Positions 48,501 to 58,005 of a DNA stretch of 64,000 nt are shown in pieces. Under the pieces are notes generated by a model. That model ran no database searches, had not been told where the DNA came from, and saw only the letters and a program-made list of their open reading frames with translations. How positions within the stretch are numbered: position 1 is the first letter of the stretch; each line of letters starts with the position of its first letter. The stretch comes from Ceratotherium simum simum (taxonomy: Eukaryota > Chordata > Mammalia > Perissodactyla > Rhinocerotidae): positions 364,259 to 428,258 of the forward strand of contig NW_004454281.1 of NCBI RefSeq assembly GCF_000283155.1. Reading direction: 5' to 3'. The translations under genes and the position numbers were made by a program.

Positions 48501-51500
48501 TCCTCTGCATCCCATTCCCTCTGGGGCTCCCTCCCCAGCCGGGAGCCGCTGCTGGGCGCTATGTGCATGTCTTGCCCGGGCCAGGGCGGGCTCCTAGGGC
48601 CTCTCATGGCTTTTGTCACTACTACCTTCTGGTGTGAGCTGGGACACGACAGAGGGTGGGGCGGGTCCTGAGTGGGGTCAGGTGGGGAGGAAGGGAGGGC
48701 AGTGCCGTGGTCAGCACTGGCTGGTTGGTGGCACCCTACAGGCACACTCTGGAACCTGTCATCTTATGAGCCCCTGAAGATGGTCATCATTGATCACGGC
48801 CTGCAGACGCTGACCCATGAGGTCATTGTGCCCCACTCGGGGTGGGAGCGCGAGCCCAACGAGGACTCTAAGCCACGGGATGCTGAGTGGACAACTGTCT
48901 TCAAGAACACGTCAGGCTGCTTGAGGTGTGGGGGCCAGGCTCGGGCACTCCCCACGCAGCCGCCCAGGGCTATTCTCTGTCAAGGGGGCAGGAGCCGGCA
49001 CCAGAGCCTGCGTGCACACCTGGGGACAGCTGTCTGGGGACTCCCACGTCCTCGTGTCCCAGATAACATGGAAGATGGCTAGCCGCCCCAGTCTTAGGAG
49101 TTTCAGAGCTATGTCACAATTTCTGTCGAGTCCTGAGAAAGGGGCCTGACTGGGGCTGTACTCATCCCCCAGGGCAGCCTCTGGACAAAGTCCGCCACCC
49201 TCTCAGGGGGTACCCCACAGCTCCAGTCCTACCCAGCTTCCACCCACTTTCCCATCACTGACGGCCAGGGGAGGGGGAGCCAGGACCCTCGTCTCTAGTC
49301 TGCCTTGGAGGCCTCATCCCACCTCCTTGTGACCTTTGCCCTCCCCTTCCTTCCCTGGGAGGCCCTGCAGAGACCACACAGGCAGTCCTGGGTCCCCATG
49401 GTCCTGCATGTCCACTGGGACGTGCTCCCATGGCCCTACAGGGTCTCAACCTCGGCAAGGCGGAGCCCAGAGCTGCCACTCGGGCAAGGGAAGCGCAGAG
49501 TTGCCTGTGCAGGGATTCAGGTCTCTGGACCCACTTCTGTCTCTTTCCAATTCAGCTGGGAGTCAGGGAAGCCAGGTGCCAGGCAGGGGCTACCTCCTGG
49601 GGTCCCAGTGGTCAGGCCACCACTGCTCCACATTCACTATGCTCCAGTCTGGTGTCATCTGCCCGCAGCCCCAACAGGGTGATGTCAGAGCTGTTTTGCA
49701 GATGAAGACAAGACCCCGAGGCCAGGTGGGGCCGGGGGAGTTCCCGTGGGAGCTGGGGTCACGGGGATTGCTCTTGGCCACCCAGGAACGTGAGCTCGGA
49801 TGGTGCGGAAGCCCGGCGGCGGCTCCGGGAGTGTGAAGGGCTGGTGGACGCACTCCTGCATGCCCTGCAGTCAGCCGTGGGCAGGAAGGACACGGACAAC
49901 AAGGTGGGCAGGGCAGGGCGGGTCCAGCAGATACCTCTCGGGCAGGATCAGTTTCAGCCTCCCACAGAGAGTTGGGGAGAAGGAGCAGGAACGGGGCCCA
50001 GGGGGCCTGAACCGTCTGGGTAGCACAGAGGGGCACAGGCATGCAGGTCTGTGGCAGTGCCCTGGGCATGGGCCACCTTGTAGTGGCCACAGTGTGCAGT
50101 GGGCTTGCCATGGAGCCCCAGACGAGGTCCTACATACAGTAGGCATTCCATCCTTTTTCTCCCTGGGCCCCTCCCTGGGGGTGCTCACCTGTGTGGGCCC
50201 CCTAGGTTAGGCTTCCCTGTCTACACTCCTGGTCCCCTCCACGCATGCTGGATGGGGCCATTCTTCCCTGGGAGGGTCAGCTGTCCCCAAGCCCACCTGG
50301 CCCTGCCCCACCAGCTTTCCTCTCCCCACAGTCTGTGGAGAACTGCGTCTGCATCATGCGGAACCTGTCCTACCACGTGCATAAGGAGGTACCCGGGGCT
50401 GAAAGGTACCAGGAGGCCGAGCCTGGGCCCCCCGGGAGTGCTGCGGGCCCCCAGCGCCTGAGGCGGGATGACGCCGGCTGCTTCGGTGGCAAGAAGGCCA
50501 AAGGTGTGTGAGTGGGACTGGGGTATCACTCTAGGAGGCTCTCCACACCCATGGCAGGCAGTCCTGCCTGGAGCCTGGAGCCCAGGCCTCCTGGAGCCCA
50601 GAGGCCACCTGGTCAGCTCCCGATGGGCAGGCGGGGAAGCAGGGAGCCAGGGAGGGTGTGCCACTCTGGGGCACACAGCAGACAGGCACAGCCTTCCCTC
50701 ATCTGCACTGTGGGGCCCCCAGGGGAGGGCAGGAGGGACCCCAGGTGGTGTCTCTGTTAGTGCCTGGACCCGGTTCCTCAGCTCTGGGAAGGTTCTGTAG
50801 GCCCAAGTTGGGAAAGTGCTGAAGAGGATGCTGCCTCCTGGCGTTTGCAAAGCACCTGAAGACCTGAGAAGCCCTGAGGGCAGCACCCTCCCACCTTTAC
50901 ACCATCCACACCGCATTTGCCAGGTGCACGTTCCAGGGACCGACATTCCCTGGCACCTACCAGGTGGAGTCTGTGCACCGCCTTTACCTGCCCACCCATG
51001 TGGGTCTGTTCCGACCGCAGGCCTCCCCCTCCCTGCCCTACTTGTGGGCATTCAGTCCTCAGAAGTAATCGGGGTGAGGTTCCATGGCTGCCTGCTCAAC
51101 CTAGGGTGTTGGAATTCGAGGCCTTCTGGGAGGGCATAGGGGGTACTGCCCGCTCAGGTTCGTCTCCTCTCTCCTGTGCTTCCTCCGGCTGCCCAGAGGA
51201 GTGGTTCCATCAAGGTGAGTCCCTGTTTGTCCTGCTGTCCAGGCCTGGCGGGTGCAGTGGGCACCAGGGAGGCACCCTCCACCCCATTGCTCAGACAGTC
51301 GTCTCCATGACAACTACAGGGTGTTCCAGCCTCAGGGCCCTGCCCCATCCCCTGTCCTGTCTCTGGGCAGCCATCTCCATGACAACTGTGTGGATGTGAC
51401 AACGGCAGGAATGTCAGCCCTGGATTGGTTGGGAGGCCAAGGGGCTGTCCCTCTGTAACCTCAGACTCTGTTTCCTAGTGCTGGGCCTGGAGCTGGGGCA

Positions 51501-54500
51501 GAGCCAAGTGTGGGTAGGGCCTGGGGTGTGTCTGTCCCCAGGGGCACTAGGGAGCAGAGTCTGCCCCTCCGTGTGGCACAGAGGGACCAGACAAAGGCCC
51601 CATGAGACTGGGCAGGGCAGGGGCTCAGATCATCTGCACTCAGCTCTGCTGCCTTCCAAAGGAGGAGAGGCTCCCTCAGCTGAGATGGGGAGGGCAGCTG
51701 GAAGGTAGTGAGCTCCGCCTGAGGGTGGAGGTCTCTCCTAGCCAGCAGATCCTGGGACTGGGTTGTGGCCCCAGATGGGCAAGTTTCCCTGTGGGTGGGA
51801 CTTTTGGCTCCAGCCCTGCCTTGCTGTGCAACCAGGCACGTCCTGTCTCTGCCAGCCCTTGGCTTCCATGTCTGTACCTACCTGCCACCCAGCCTGGGCT
51901 GCTGGCTCTGGGCAGCTGCAAGGAGGCCTTTGGGGGGTCTGCAGTGCAGCTCCCAGTACCTGGTGGGAGATGAGTCTTCACTGCTGGGGGCAGGGCTGGG
52001 ACATCCCTAGGCCCCACTGCCACCACTGCCTTCCCCTGGCGACCTACCTGCCCGAACACAGAATGGTGTTCTGCTCTCAGGGCCTTGTGGTGCCCAGTCC
52101 TGGACATAGTGGTACTTTCTGGGCTCTGGGCAGGAAAGTGCTGTGCCCAGCCTTCCTGACACACACCTGCCCCCGTAGGGTCCACCTTACCTCCCCCTGC
52201 TCTTCTGTTCCAGGGAAGAAGGATGGTGAGATGGACCGGAAATTTGACACGCTGGACCTGCCCAAGCAAAATGAGTCCGCCAAAGGTGAGTGGGCGGAGG
52301 CGGAGTTCAGGCCTAGGCCTGTCCAGGTGTGAAGCTTTGTGCCACCACGCAGGCCTGAAGGGTCTTGGAGATCCGATGGGGAAACTGAGGCCCACAGGTG
52401 TGGGGTTCCTGGGGGACCATCCAGTCCCTGGGCACCTGCTGAGGGTTCAGAATCAGTCAGTACTATGGGTCACTTCAGGCAGGGTGGGGCGACAGAGGCA
52501 CAGAGAGGCCAGGTGCTTGCCGGGTCACAGGCTGGCGGGGATTGGAGCCAGGTCCTCAGTGAAGGGCAGGGGCTGGCTGGGCAGGGCCTCTGGTGTCAGT
52601 CAAGGAGCTCGGGTTTATTCCAAAGGAGCTGGGAGGGTTGCAGTCAGATCCACTACAGAGGCCGGGCCAGGAGATGACCCTGACTCATGCAGGGCAGAGT
52701 GGTGCATCGTTCTTGTCCTGCATGTCTATGGACATGGAGTGTCCATGGGACACACACATAGACTCCATGTCTATGGAGTGCTGCTGTGTGTTGGCACCCT
52801 TCTGTGCACTAGGAATCTGGCCTGAGTAAGTGAGGTCCGTCCTGGTGAACGCCAGGCCACAGCCCACCCTGCAAGCCCAGATGCCCCCAAGCAGGGTGGA
52901 AGGGCCCAGCCGTGGGAGGTCTGGTGGGAAGTATCATAGGCAGAGGGACTAGCCTGTGCAAACACCCTGAGGGAGGGACACCCTGAGGGGGGAACGTGCT
53001 TGGGGCATTTGGGGAACGGGAAGCCCAGTGAGGCTGGAATGGAGGGAGCAGGGACAACATGAGGACGGGGGAGGAGCACAGGGACAGAGGAGAGGGAGAT
53101 GTGTCTGGGCACAGACACATGTGGAAGACTCCTCGGCCCTCACCTCTGGAGCGTCATGGGCTAACTGCTGCCAGGCAGGGCCTCAGTTGATGAGAGACCA
53201 GGAGCTGTTGAGCTTGTCAGACAGGGAGGGCGGGCCCTGTTGCTAGGGAGTTTGAGTTGGATTGCTAGGGGAGCAGCCCTGGTTGCTCCCTCCCTCCCCA
53301 CCCCAGGCCTCCTGGATGCTCCACTGCCAGCCAGGTCTAATCCCATTTTTTTGGCAGCAGGGTCAAGGGCAGAACGACCTCACCCAAACCCACTGCCTCC
53401 TCACTGAGCCTGTTCCTCTGTGAATGGGAATGCTTTTCCTCTTGGGTGGCCATAGGGTGCGAATACACTGGTGTTCAACATTCCCTGCCTGCATCCCACC
53501 CATTCCTGAGCCCCAGCTCACCCTTGCCCTGGGAGCACTGACTCTAGGAGTGGGGAGAGGGAGTGATGGGGAGGTCTGGGTGACCGTGGGCGCCGGTGCC
53601 CTGTGCCCAGGCTTTGAGCTGCTGTACCAGCCTGAGGTCGTCCGCCTCTACCTCTCCCTCCTCACCGAGAGCCGTAACTTCAACACCCTGGAGGCCGCTG
53701 CAGGCGCCCTGCAGAACCTCAGCGCCGGCAACTGGACGGTGAGAGGCCGGGTCTGGCAGGGAGAGGACAGAGGGAATCCGAGGCACCTCATTGGTCTCTG
53801 CCCCTGCCCTTGCCCAGGCGGAGAGGGAGGAGTTGGGACACAGCGCCTCCCCAAGGTCCAGGAGGTTCAGGGCGCAAGGACTGCAAGCGTTGCACCCTGG
53901 GCAGTGGGGGTGGAATTGAGCTGCTGGGGTAGGGCTTCCTCAGGAGGGTCCAGCTGGAGGGAGCAGTCAGGGCTCAGGTGGGAGGGTGCCCGGCGGGTGC
54001 AGCGCAGCCCCGCGTGCTGAGCACACTCCCTGCCGCCTCCACGGCTGCAGTGGGCCACGTACATCCGCGCCACGGTGCGCAAGGAGCGCGGGCTGCCGGT
54101 GCTCGTGGAGCTGCTGCAGTCCGAGACTGACAAGGTGGTGCGCGCTGTCGCCATCGCCCTGCGCAACCTCTCGCTGGACCGGCGCAACAAGGACCTCATC
54201 GGTGAGGGCGGCGGCGGGGCGAGCCGGGAAGCGGAACTGGGCGGGCGGCTCGGGGCCCGCCAGCGGGGCTGGAGGATGGGTGATTCAGGCGTCTGGCCGA
54301 CCAGGCGCTCGTCCCAGCTGCGGGAGCTAGTGTCTTCCTGAACCGTCCCAAGGCCTCGCCCCCTGCGCACGGGGTCATCACGGGCATGACCCGGGCATCC
54401 TGGAGCTCCAGGCGGGGCGCCCCTCACCCGAATCCCGCCCCTTCCCGCAGGGGCGGGCAGAGGCCTGTCCTAGCACCCGACCCTGCCTTCAGGGAGCTAC

Positions 54501-56730
54501 GCCATGGCCGAACTGGTGCAGAACGTGCGCGATGCGCAGGCTCCGGCGCGACCCGGGGCCCGCCTGGAAGAGGACACGGTGGTGGCAGTGCTCAACACCA
54601 TCCACGAGATAGTGTCCGACAGCCTGGACAACGCGCGCTCGCTACTGCAGGCCCGTGGCGTGCCCACGCTGGTGGCACTTAGCGCCGCCAGGTGAGCCCG
54701 GGGCCTGGAATGGGCGGGGCCTGAGGAGGGCGGGGCGGACGCTGACTCCCGGCCTCCCGCAGCCAATCGGTGCGCGAGGCGAAAGCTGCGTCCCACGTGC
54801 TGCAGACCGTGTGGAGCTACAAGGAGTTGCGAGGTGCTCTGCAGAAGGATGGTTGGACCAAGGCGCGCTTCCAGGTGCGGCCTGCCCGGCCTCTCCTCTC
54901 TTACCTAGTCAGGCTGCGTCCCCCCAGGGAGCATCCGTGACCGCAACATCTGTTTTATGCCCCCCGCCCAGTCAGCTGCTGCTAACGCCAAGGGGCCGAA
55001 GGGAGCACCGAGTCCCGGAGGCTTCGATGACAGCACACTGCCGTTGGTGGACAAGAGCCTTGGTGAGGCCCGGGTGGGGGCGTGGGAACCGTCCGTGAGG
55101 TTCAAAAGTGGCTCCTCCATCTAGGTGCACTGGTGGTGACAAGGTGGAGGAAGGAAAAGGTCTTTTTCTGGGAGGATGGCCCCAGGGTGGGGGTCCCCTT
55201 TCCCTGCTAGGATTCCTCCTAGATCCTCTCCACTGGTGCCATCCACATGGGCACCCAGCTAGGGGTGGTGGTGCCAGCGGGCAGAGGCCCAGGGAAAGGG
55301 TGCAAAGATGTCAGTAACAGAGCACCCAGGGTCGCTGAGGCCAACCCTGCCATGCGTTTGTCCGCCCTGGTCCCCCTGCCACTGCTTGCAGCCAGCCAGC
55401 GCCTACTCTTGCCTTGCAGAGGGTGAGAAGCCAGGCAGCAGGGACGTGATCCCCATGGAGGCGCTTGGCCCAGGTGAGTGCAGGTGCGGGTCACTTGTTT
55501 CTAGTGTGGGGAAGTAAGAGGGGGCTCGAGATGGGCCAGGTGGTTTGCCCTGTGTCTTTGGAGCTGGGAAGGCCTTCCAAGGAGGTGCTGATTGGAAAAG
55601 ACATTTGGTTTAGGGGTGCTCAGGGAGTAGAGGCGAAGCAGGGAGGGTGGTGCCCAGCTAGAGTCTCTAGTCAGCCAGCTGAGGGGAGGCTGCAGAGTTC
55701 TGAGTCGCCATGGGGGATCAAGGGAGAGCCTGCAAGGCCCACGGCTCGGTCAGGCAGGTGTTGTGAGAAGACCTGGCACAGGTGTCCAGGATGGGGCTGG
55801 GCTGGGCAGTGGGGGCCCCTCCAGATGCGCCCGTCCCAGAGGCTCCCTGCGCCTGGGCTGAGAGGGAGACTGCCTCCAGCAGTGCCTGCCCCTCAGAGTT
55901 CCCCTTGTGCCTGTACCCCATAGATGGGTACTCCACCGTGGACCGGAGAGAGCGGAGGGCTCGAGGCAGTGACCCTGCAGGGGAGGCCTCTGAGAAGGAA
56001 CCATTGAAAGTAAGTGACCGTGGGCAGGTGCCCAGGGAGGTGGCATGTCTAGCGGTTGCCTGGAGAGGGGCCCAGACAAGACACTGAGCTTGGTCTGGGG
56101 TCGGCCTAGGGTGGTGCTCACCTGCAGGGCAGCTGGGCTGGGAGATGGAGCCCCAGGAGCATTCCCTTCTCATATTGAGCAGACTCCTTGGGAACCTCAC
56201 ATTGCAGTTATCTGTGGGTGTGGGTGGTTAGAAGTTACCAACTGGGAGCCAGGGGCGCGGGACAGAGGGTGCTGCCCTGCACGATGCACTGGGCAGGGGA
56301 GTCTGAGCAAGCGTGTCTGCACCCTTCTCTGCATGTGTGTGCGTAGGCAAGGGCCTGCCCTGGTCTTGCCTCCAGGGCAGCACCTGTCACCTGTTCTGCG
56401 CCAATCCCTGGGCCTTGGGCACAGCCCTCTGTGCATCGTCAAGTCACTGCATCTGTGGGAGCCCCACTGCCTCACCTCCCCTCCCTCTCAACCTCCTCTC
56501 ATGCCCCCCCCAGCTCGGACCCACCCAAATGACCAGTGTAGCCCGATCCATCACTTCTGACTAACCTGCTCTGTTCTGCCTCTAATGCTCTCTTGCCCGC
56601 CGCTCCTCTGCTGCAGCCCGACCCCGTCAGGAAGGCCCCTCCTCCTGGGCCCAGCAGGCCGGCGGTCAGGCTGATGGACGCCGTGGGGGACTCTAAGCCT
56701 CAGCCTCAGCCCGTTGACTCCTGGGTCTAG
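36373..56730 (+). CDS. ARVCF: ARVCF, armadillo-repeat catenin (17 coding exons)
   Basis: ARVCF is a p120-catenin family protein that binds the juxtamembrane tail of classical cadherins at adherens junctions and can also enter the nucleus. Joining 17 GT-AG exons gives one intact frame of 2895 bases, 964 residues plus stop; the human protein has 962. Seen in order: an N-terminal coiled coil (about residues 11-46), a proline/glycine-rich acidic region to about 345, the armadillo repeats (about 350-850) with [10 protein letters not shown] and [14 protein letters not shown] helices, a basic KKAK cluster at about 620, and a C-terminal PDZ-binding D-S-W-V. The two extra residues against human are a second Gln-Pro in the tail. 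The start at 36373 has G at -3 and +4 and directly precedes the coiled coil. It is transcribed towards COMT. Identity is certain; alternative exon use is inferred. Confidence 0.98.
38023..38052. repeat. 15-bp tandem duplication
   Basis: GAGGTGGGGTCGGTC occurs twice in succession without a mismatch. Confidence 0.95.
39950..41100. promoter_or_regulatory. ARVCF: Intronic CpG island, candidate alternative ARVCF promoter
   Basis: Dense CpG and GC on both sides of the 172-N gap, including GCGGCCCCGCCC-type GC boxes, mark a CpG island inside the first coding intron. No annotated gene of this synteny block is expected here apart from ARVCF. Possible rightward donors lie at about 40673 (CCAG|GTGGGC) and 40891 (GGGAG|GTAGGC). 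A transcript starting here would enter coding exon 2, whose Met83 has an optimal start context. Direction and use are inferred. Confidence 0.45.
40134..40305. other. Assembly gap, 172 N
   Basis: 172 N bases interrupt the core of the CpG island, consistent with GC-rich sequence that resisted sequencing. A first exon could be hidden here. Confidence 0.99.
40744..41418. repeat. Long imperfect inverted repeat (arms 137 and 148 bp)
   Basis: The left arm 40744-40880 is the reverse complement of the right arm 41271-41418, with a 390-bp spacer. The outer 49 bases are identical and include ATGAGCCATACTGTGGCTCA. The inner 75 bases differ at four positions. Between them the right arm has 11 extra bases. 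Such similarity implies a recent inverted duplication or an assembly error beside the gap. Confidence 0.92.
41131..41155. repeat. Perfect 9-bp hairpin
   Basis: CCCAGTACT (41131-41139) and AGTACTGGG (41147-41155) form a perfect stem with a 7-base loop. It lies within the spacer of the long inverted repeat. Confidence 0.85.
45718..45876 (+). CDS. ARVCF: ARVCF coding exon 2 (residues 71-123)
   Basis: The exon runs from CACCCAG|GAGCAG to ACCAAG|GTACGA and encodes E-Q-S-P-G through T-E-T-K. It contains Met83 in a full consensus context (GCCACCATG at 45748-45756). Phase 0 on both sides, so it could be used or skipped without changing the frame. Confidence 0.97.
46071..46597 (+). CDS. ARVCF: ARVCF coding exon 3 (residues 124-299)
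   Basis: The largest coding exon (527 bases) encodes the N-terminal regulatory region: a V-T-K-T-V-K stretch, glycine/proline-rich spacers, and acidic tyrosine-containing patches ([15 protein letters not shown]). It corresponds to the phosphorylation-rich head of p120-family catenins. Acceptor CCACCAG|GTCACC, donor GTGAGT, ending within the Arg299 codon. Confidence 0.97.
47592..48091 (+). CDS. ARVCF: ARVCF coding exon 4 (residues 299-466)
   Basis: The exon completes Arg299 and encodes the end of the head and the first armadillo repeats ([31 protein letters not shown]). Acceptor TGCACAG|GGCCCG, donor GTGAGT, ending in Gly466. The first ~30 residues differ more from human than the armadillo part does. 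Confidence 0.97.
48742..48925 (+). CDS. ARVCF: ARVCF coding exon 5 (residues 466-527)
   Basis: Encodes the armadillo segment T-L-W-N-L-S-S-Y to N-T-S-G-C-L-R, including the conserved insert-like loop with [13 protein letters not shown]. Acceptor CTACAG|GCACAC. The donor GTGTGG is weaker than consensus. Confidence 0.97.
49786..49903 (+). CDS. ARVCF: ARVCF coding exon 6 (residues 527-566)
   Basis: Encodes [10 protein letters not shown] to K-D-T-D-N-K, part of an armadillo repeat. Acceptor CCACCCAG|GAACG, donor GTGGGC. It ends in phase 0. Confidence 0.97.
50332..50503 (+). CDS. ARVCF: ARVCF coding exon 7 (residues 567-624)
   Basis: Encodes [15 protein letters not shown] and the variable loop that ends in the basic cluster G-G-K-K-A-K (about 618-623), a candidate nuclear-localisation element in this family. 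Acceptor CCACAG|TCTGTG; donor GTGTGT. Confidence 0.97.
51197..51214 (+). CDS. ARVCF: ARVCF 18-nt microexon (residues 624-630)
   Basis: Between GCCCAG and GTGAGT lie only 18 bases, adding E-E-W-F-H-Q between the K-K-A-K cluster and G-K-K-D-G. Inclusion or skipping both keep the frame. The human protein has the same six residues at this point. The position and content match the six-residue exon C of p120-catenin, which interrupts a basic nuclear-localisation stretch, so regulated skipping is likely. Confidence 0.92.
52214..52285 (+). CDS. ARVCF: ARVCF coding exon 9 (residues 630-654)
   Basis: Encodes [15 protein letters not shown] to E-S-A-K. The last residues (QNESAK) differ from human more than the rest. 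Acceptor GTTCCAG|GGAAG, donor GTGAGT. Confidence 0.97.
53611..53738 (+). CDS. ARVCF: ARVCF coding exon 10 (residues 654-696)
   Basis: Encodes [10 protein letters not shown] to S-A-G-N-W-T. The final codon is ACG (Thr) where human ARVCF has Met, a single-base change next to the donor. Acceptor GTGCCCAG|GCTTTG, donor GTGAGA. Confidence 0.97.
54051..54201 (+). CDS. ARVCF: ARVCF coding exon 11 (residues 697-747)
   Basis: Encodes [11 protein letters not shown] through [16 protein letters not shown], a highly conserved armadillo segment. Acceptor GGCTGCAG|TGGGCC, donor GTGAGG. Confidence 0.97.
54493..54691 (+). CDS. ARVCF: ARVCF coding exon 12 (residues 747-813)
   Basis: Encodes [11 protein letters not shown] through [15 protein letters not shown]. 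Local base composition is high in GC, as in neighbouring introns. Acceptor CCTTCAG|GGAGC, donor GTGAGC. Confidence 0.97.
54763..54874 (+). CDS. ARVCF: ARVCF coding exon 13 (residues 813-850)
   Basis: Encodes [15 protein letters not shown] to K-A-R-F-Q, the last armadillo helices. The preceding intron is only 71 bases (54692-54762). Acceptor CCCGCAG|CCAATC, donor GTGCGG. Confidence 0.97.
54972..55062 (+). CDS. ARVCF: ARVCF coding exon 14 (residues 851-881)
   Basis: Encodes the start of the C-terminal tail, [11 protein letters not shown] to V-D-K-S-L. Acceptor GCCCAG|TCAGCT after a 97-base intron, donor GTGAGG. Confidence 0.96.
55420..55473 (+). CDS. ARVCF: ARVCF coding exon 15 (residues 881-899)
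   Basis: A 54-base exon encoding [18 protein letters not shown]. Its length is a multiple of three and both flanking introns are phase 1, so skipping would keep the frame. Acceptor CTTGCAG|AGGGTG, donor GTGAGT. Confidence 0.95.
55924..56009 (+). CDS. ARVCF: ARVCF coding exon 16 (residues 899-927)
   Basis: Encodes [15 protein letters not shown] through K-E-P-L-K. Acceptor CCCCATAG|ATGGGT, donor GTAAGT. Confidence 0.96.
56617..56730 (+). CDS. ARVCF: ARVCF coding exon 17 and stop (residues 928-964)
   Basis: Encodes a proline-rich tail ending [10 protein letters not shown] and TAG at 56728-56730. The last four residues are the class I PDZ ligand known to bind PDZ proteins such as Erbin in the human protein. 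The duplicated Gln-Pro accounts for the two extra residues against human. Acceptor GCTGCAG|CCCGAC. Confidence 0.97.
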   Translation, partial: PDPVRKAPPPGPSRPAVRLMDAVGDSKPQPQPVDSWV

Positions 56731-57410
56731 CTTGCATGCCTGGTACGTTCTCTCCTCTGGTTGTTCGTCCCATCCATTCCCCTCCTTAGGGCAGGGGCTT
56801 CTCGTTTATCTCTGCTGGCTGCATGCTCTGCTCGCCCTGTGCGCTCCCTTTGGGACCCCGGCTGCGGCAGCCCAAGGCCCATCTGAGGGAAGGGCAGGCC
56901 GAGGTCTGAGAGGGGGAGGCCTCCCTGGGCCTGCAGCCCAGCTCAGGCACTGTGCCATCAGGGTCCAGAGAACATGAAGCCAGAGTAGGGATGGTGCCCC
57001 CACACCTTCAAATGCCCCAGGCACAGGGCCCTCTAGGACCAGGAAGTCGGGATTGGCCCACGCCACCCACAGCAGCTGTCTTGTCCACGCCTCTGTTCAC
57101 CTAGTGTGTGGAGGCGGCCGCCTAGCCCCCTGGCCGTCCTGCTCAGCCTTCTCCATCCCGTCTCCCTCCTCAGGGCCCGAGCCCAGTCTTCTGTTCTTAG
57201 GGACCGGATCACGAAAAGAAGGGAGCTCCAGGGCCGGCCTGTGCAGACCCTGCCGCAGAGCTGGGAGCCCCCTGGTGGCAGCGGTTGGCGGGGCCTCTGG
57301 CCAGGGAGTCAGGGCCGGACATTCTGGACACGCCCCCTGGCCGCCCCCTCGCTCCCTCCCTCCTAACTCCCTAGGCCGGCTTAGCTGTTTACTGACTTGG
57401 TGCTGTGAGT

Positions 57411-57427
57411 GAGAGAGAGAGAGAGAG
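57411..57427. repeat. (GA)n tract
   Basis: A short GA dinucleotide run lies in the putative ARVCF 3' untranslated region. Confidence 0.85.
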
Positions 57428-57981
57428 GGAGAGAAGGCGGTGGGGATGCGGGGGCGGGGCCCGGGGCGGCGGCAGCAGAGGGCGCCTGGCTTTGCTTTGG
57501 GGCCAATGGAATTGGGGAGTGTGCCCCAGCGTGTGCTGTGCTGTGGAGGAGCAGGGCGCGCGGCCCTGGGGACAGGCGGCTGTGCAGGGAGGGGCTCGGG
57601 GAAGGGGTTTGACTCCAGAGGGTGGAGGGGGTACCCTGGGCTCGGAGTCCCACCCGCATGGCAGGCAGACCAGGAATGTGGGGTGCCCAGGGGGCCGGCC
57701 TGGAGAGGCTCTGGAGGCAGTGAGATGGGGGTCAGGCTGTGCGACCCCCACCCTGCCCTTGACGCCTGGAACCCCGGTGCAGGGCAGGCCCTCCCCAGCG
57801 CCCCTGTCGGCAGGAGCCCTGAGTGGGCCTCCAGGACTGACCTTCCGCAGCAGTGGGGGACTGCTGTTCAGTGCCTGCTGTTTGTGACTTAAGATCAGAA
57901 GAACGCTGAAAAGGCATTGAAAACAAACCCAAAATAAGATCGTATTGGTAAACACCTAAATTTTTGTAAGAAAATTCAAAA

Positions 57982-57987
57982 ATTAAA
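57982..57987 (+). terminator. ARVCF: Candidate ARVCF polyadenylation signal (ATTAAA)
   Basis: ATTAAA is followed after about 24 bases by a T/GT-rich stretch (GTTCTGTCTTTGTGCCT) fitting a downstream element. This predicts cleavage near 58000. The surrounding A-rich block (57880-57995) could alternatively be an old retroposon tail. Confidence 0.4.
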
Positions 57988-58005
57988 AAAAACCACCAAG
58001 GAAGT

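Larger units (their letters stand above)
46598..56616 (+). other. ARVCF: ARVCF introns 3-16
   Basis: All are GT-AG. Introns longer than 300 bases are 46598-47591, 48092-48741, 48926-49785, 49904-50331, 50504-51196, 51215-52213, 52286-53610, 53739-54050, 55063-55419, 55474-55923 and 56010-56616. They contain no recognisable extra exon or full transposon. A MIR-like piece lies at about 52485-52565 and an L2-like piece at about 50096-50150. Short hairpins occur at 52728-52779. Introns around exons 12-14 are under 300 bases. Confidence 0.85.
56731..58005 (+). other. ARVCF: ARVCF 3' untranslated region, possibly with an intron
   Basis: Twelve bases after the stop is a donor-like CTG|GTACGT (56743), and a strong acceptor with a pyrimidine tract, TCCCTCCTCAG|GGCCCG, lies at 57174. 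Splicing would give a 3' terminal exon of about 57174-58005. No AATAAA occurs between the stop and COMT on the plus strand. The best signal is ATTAAA at 57982. Whether the 431-base segment is spliced out cannot be decided here. Confidence 0.45.
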
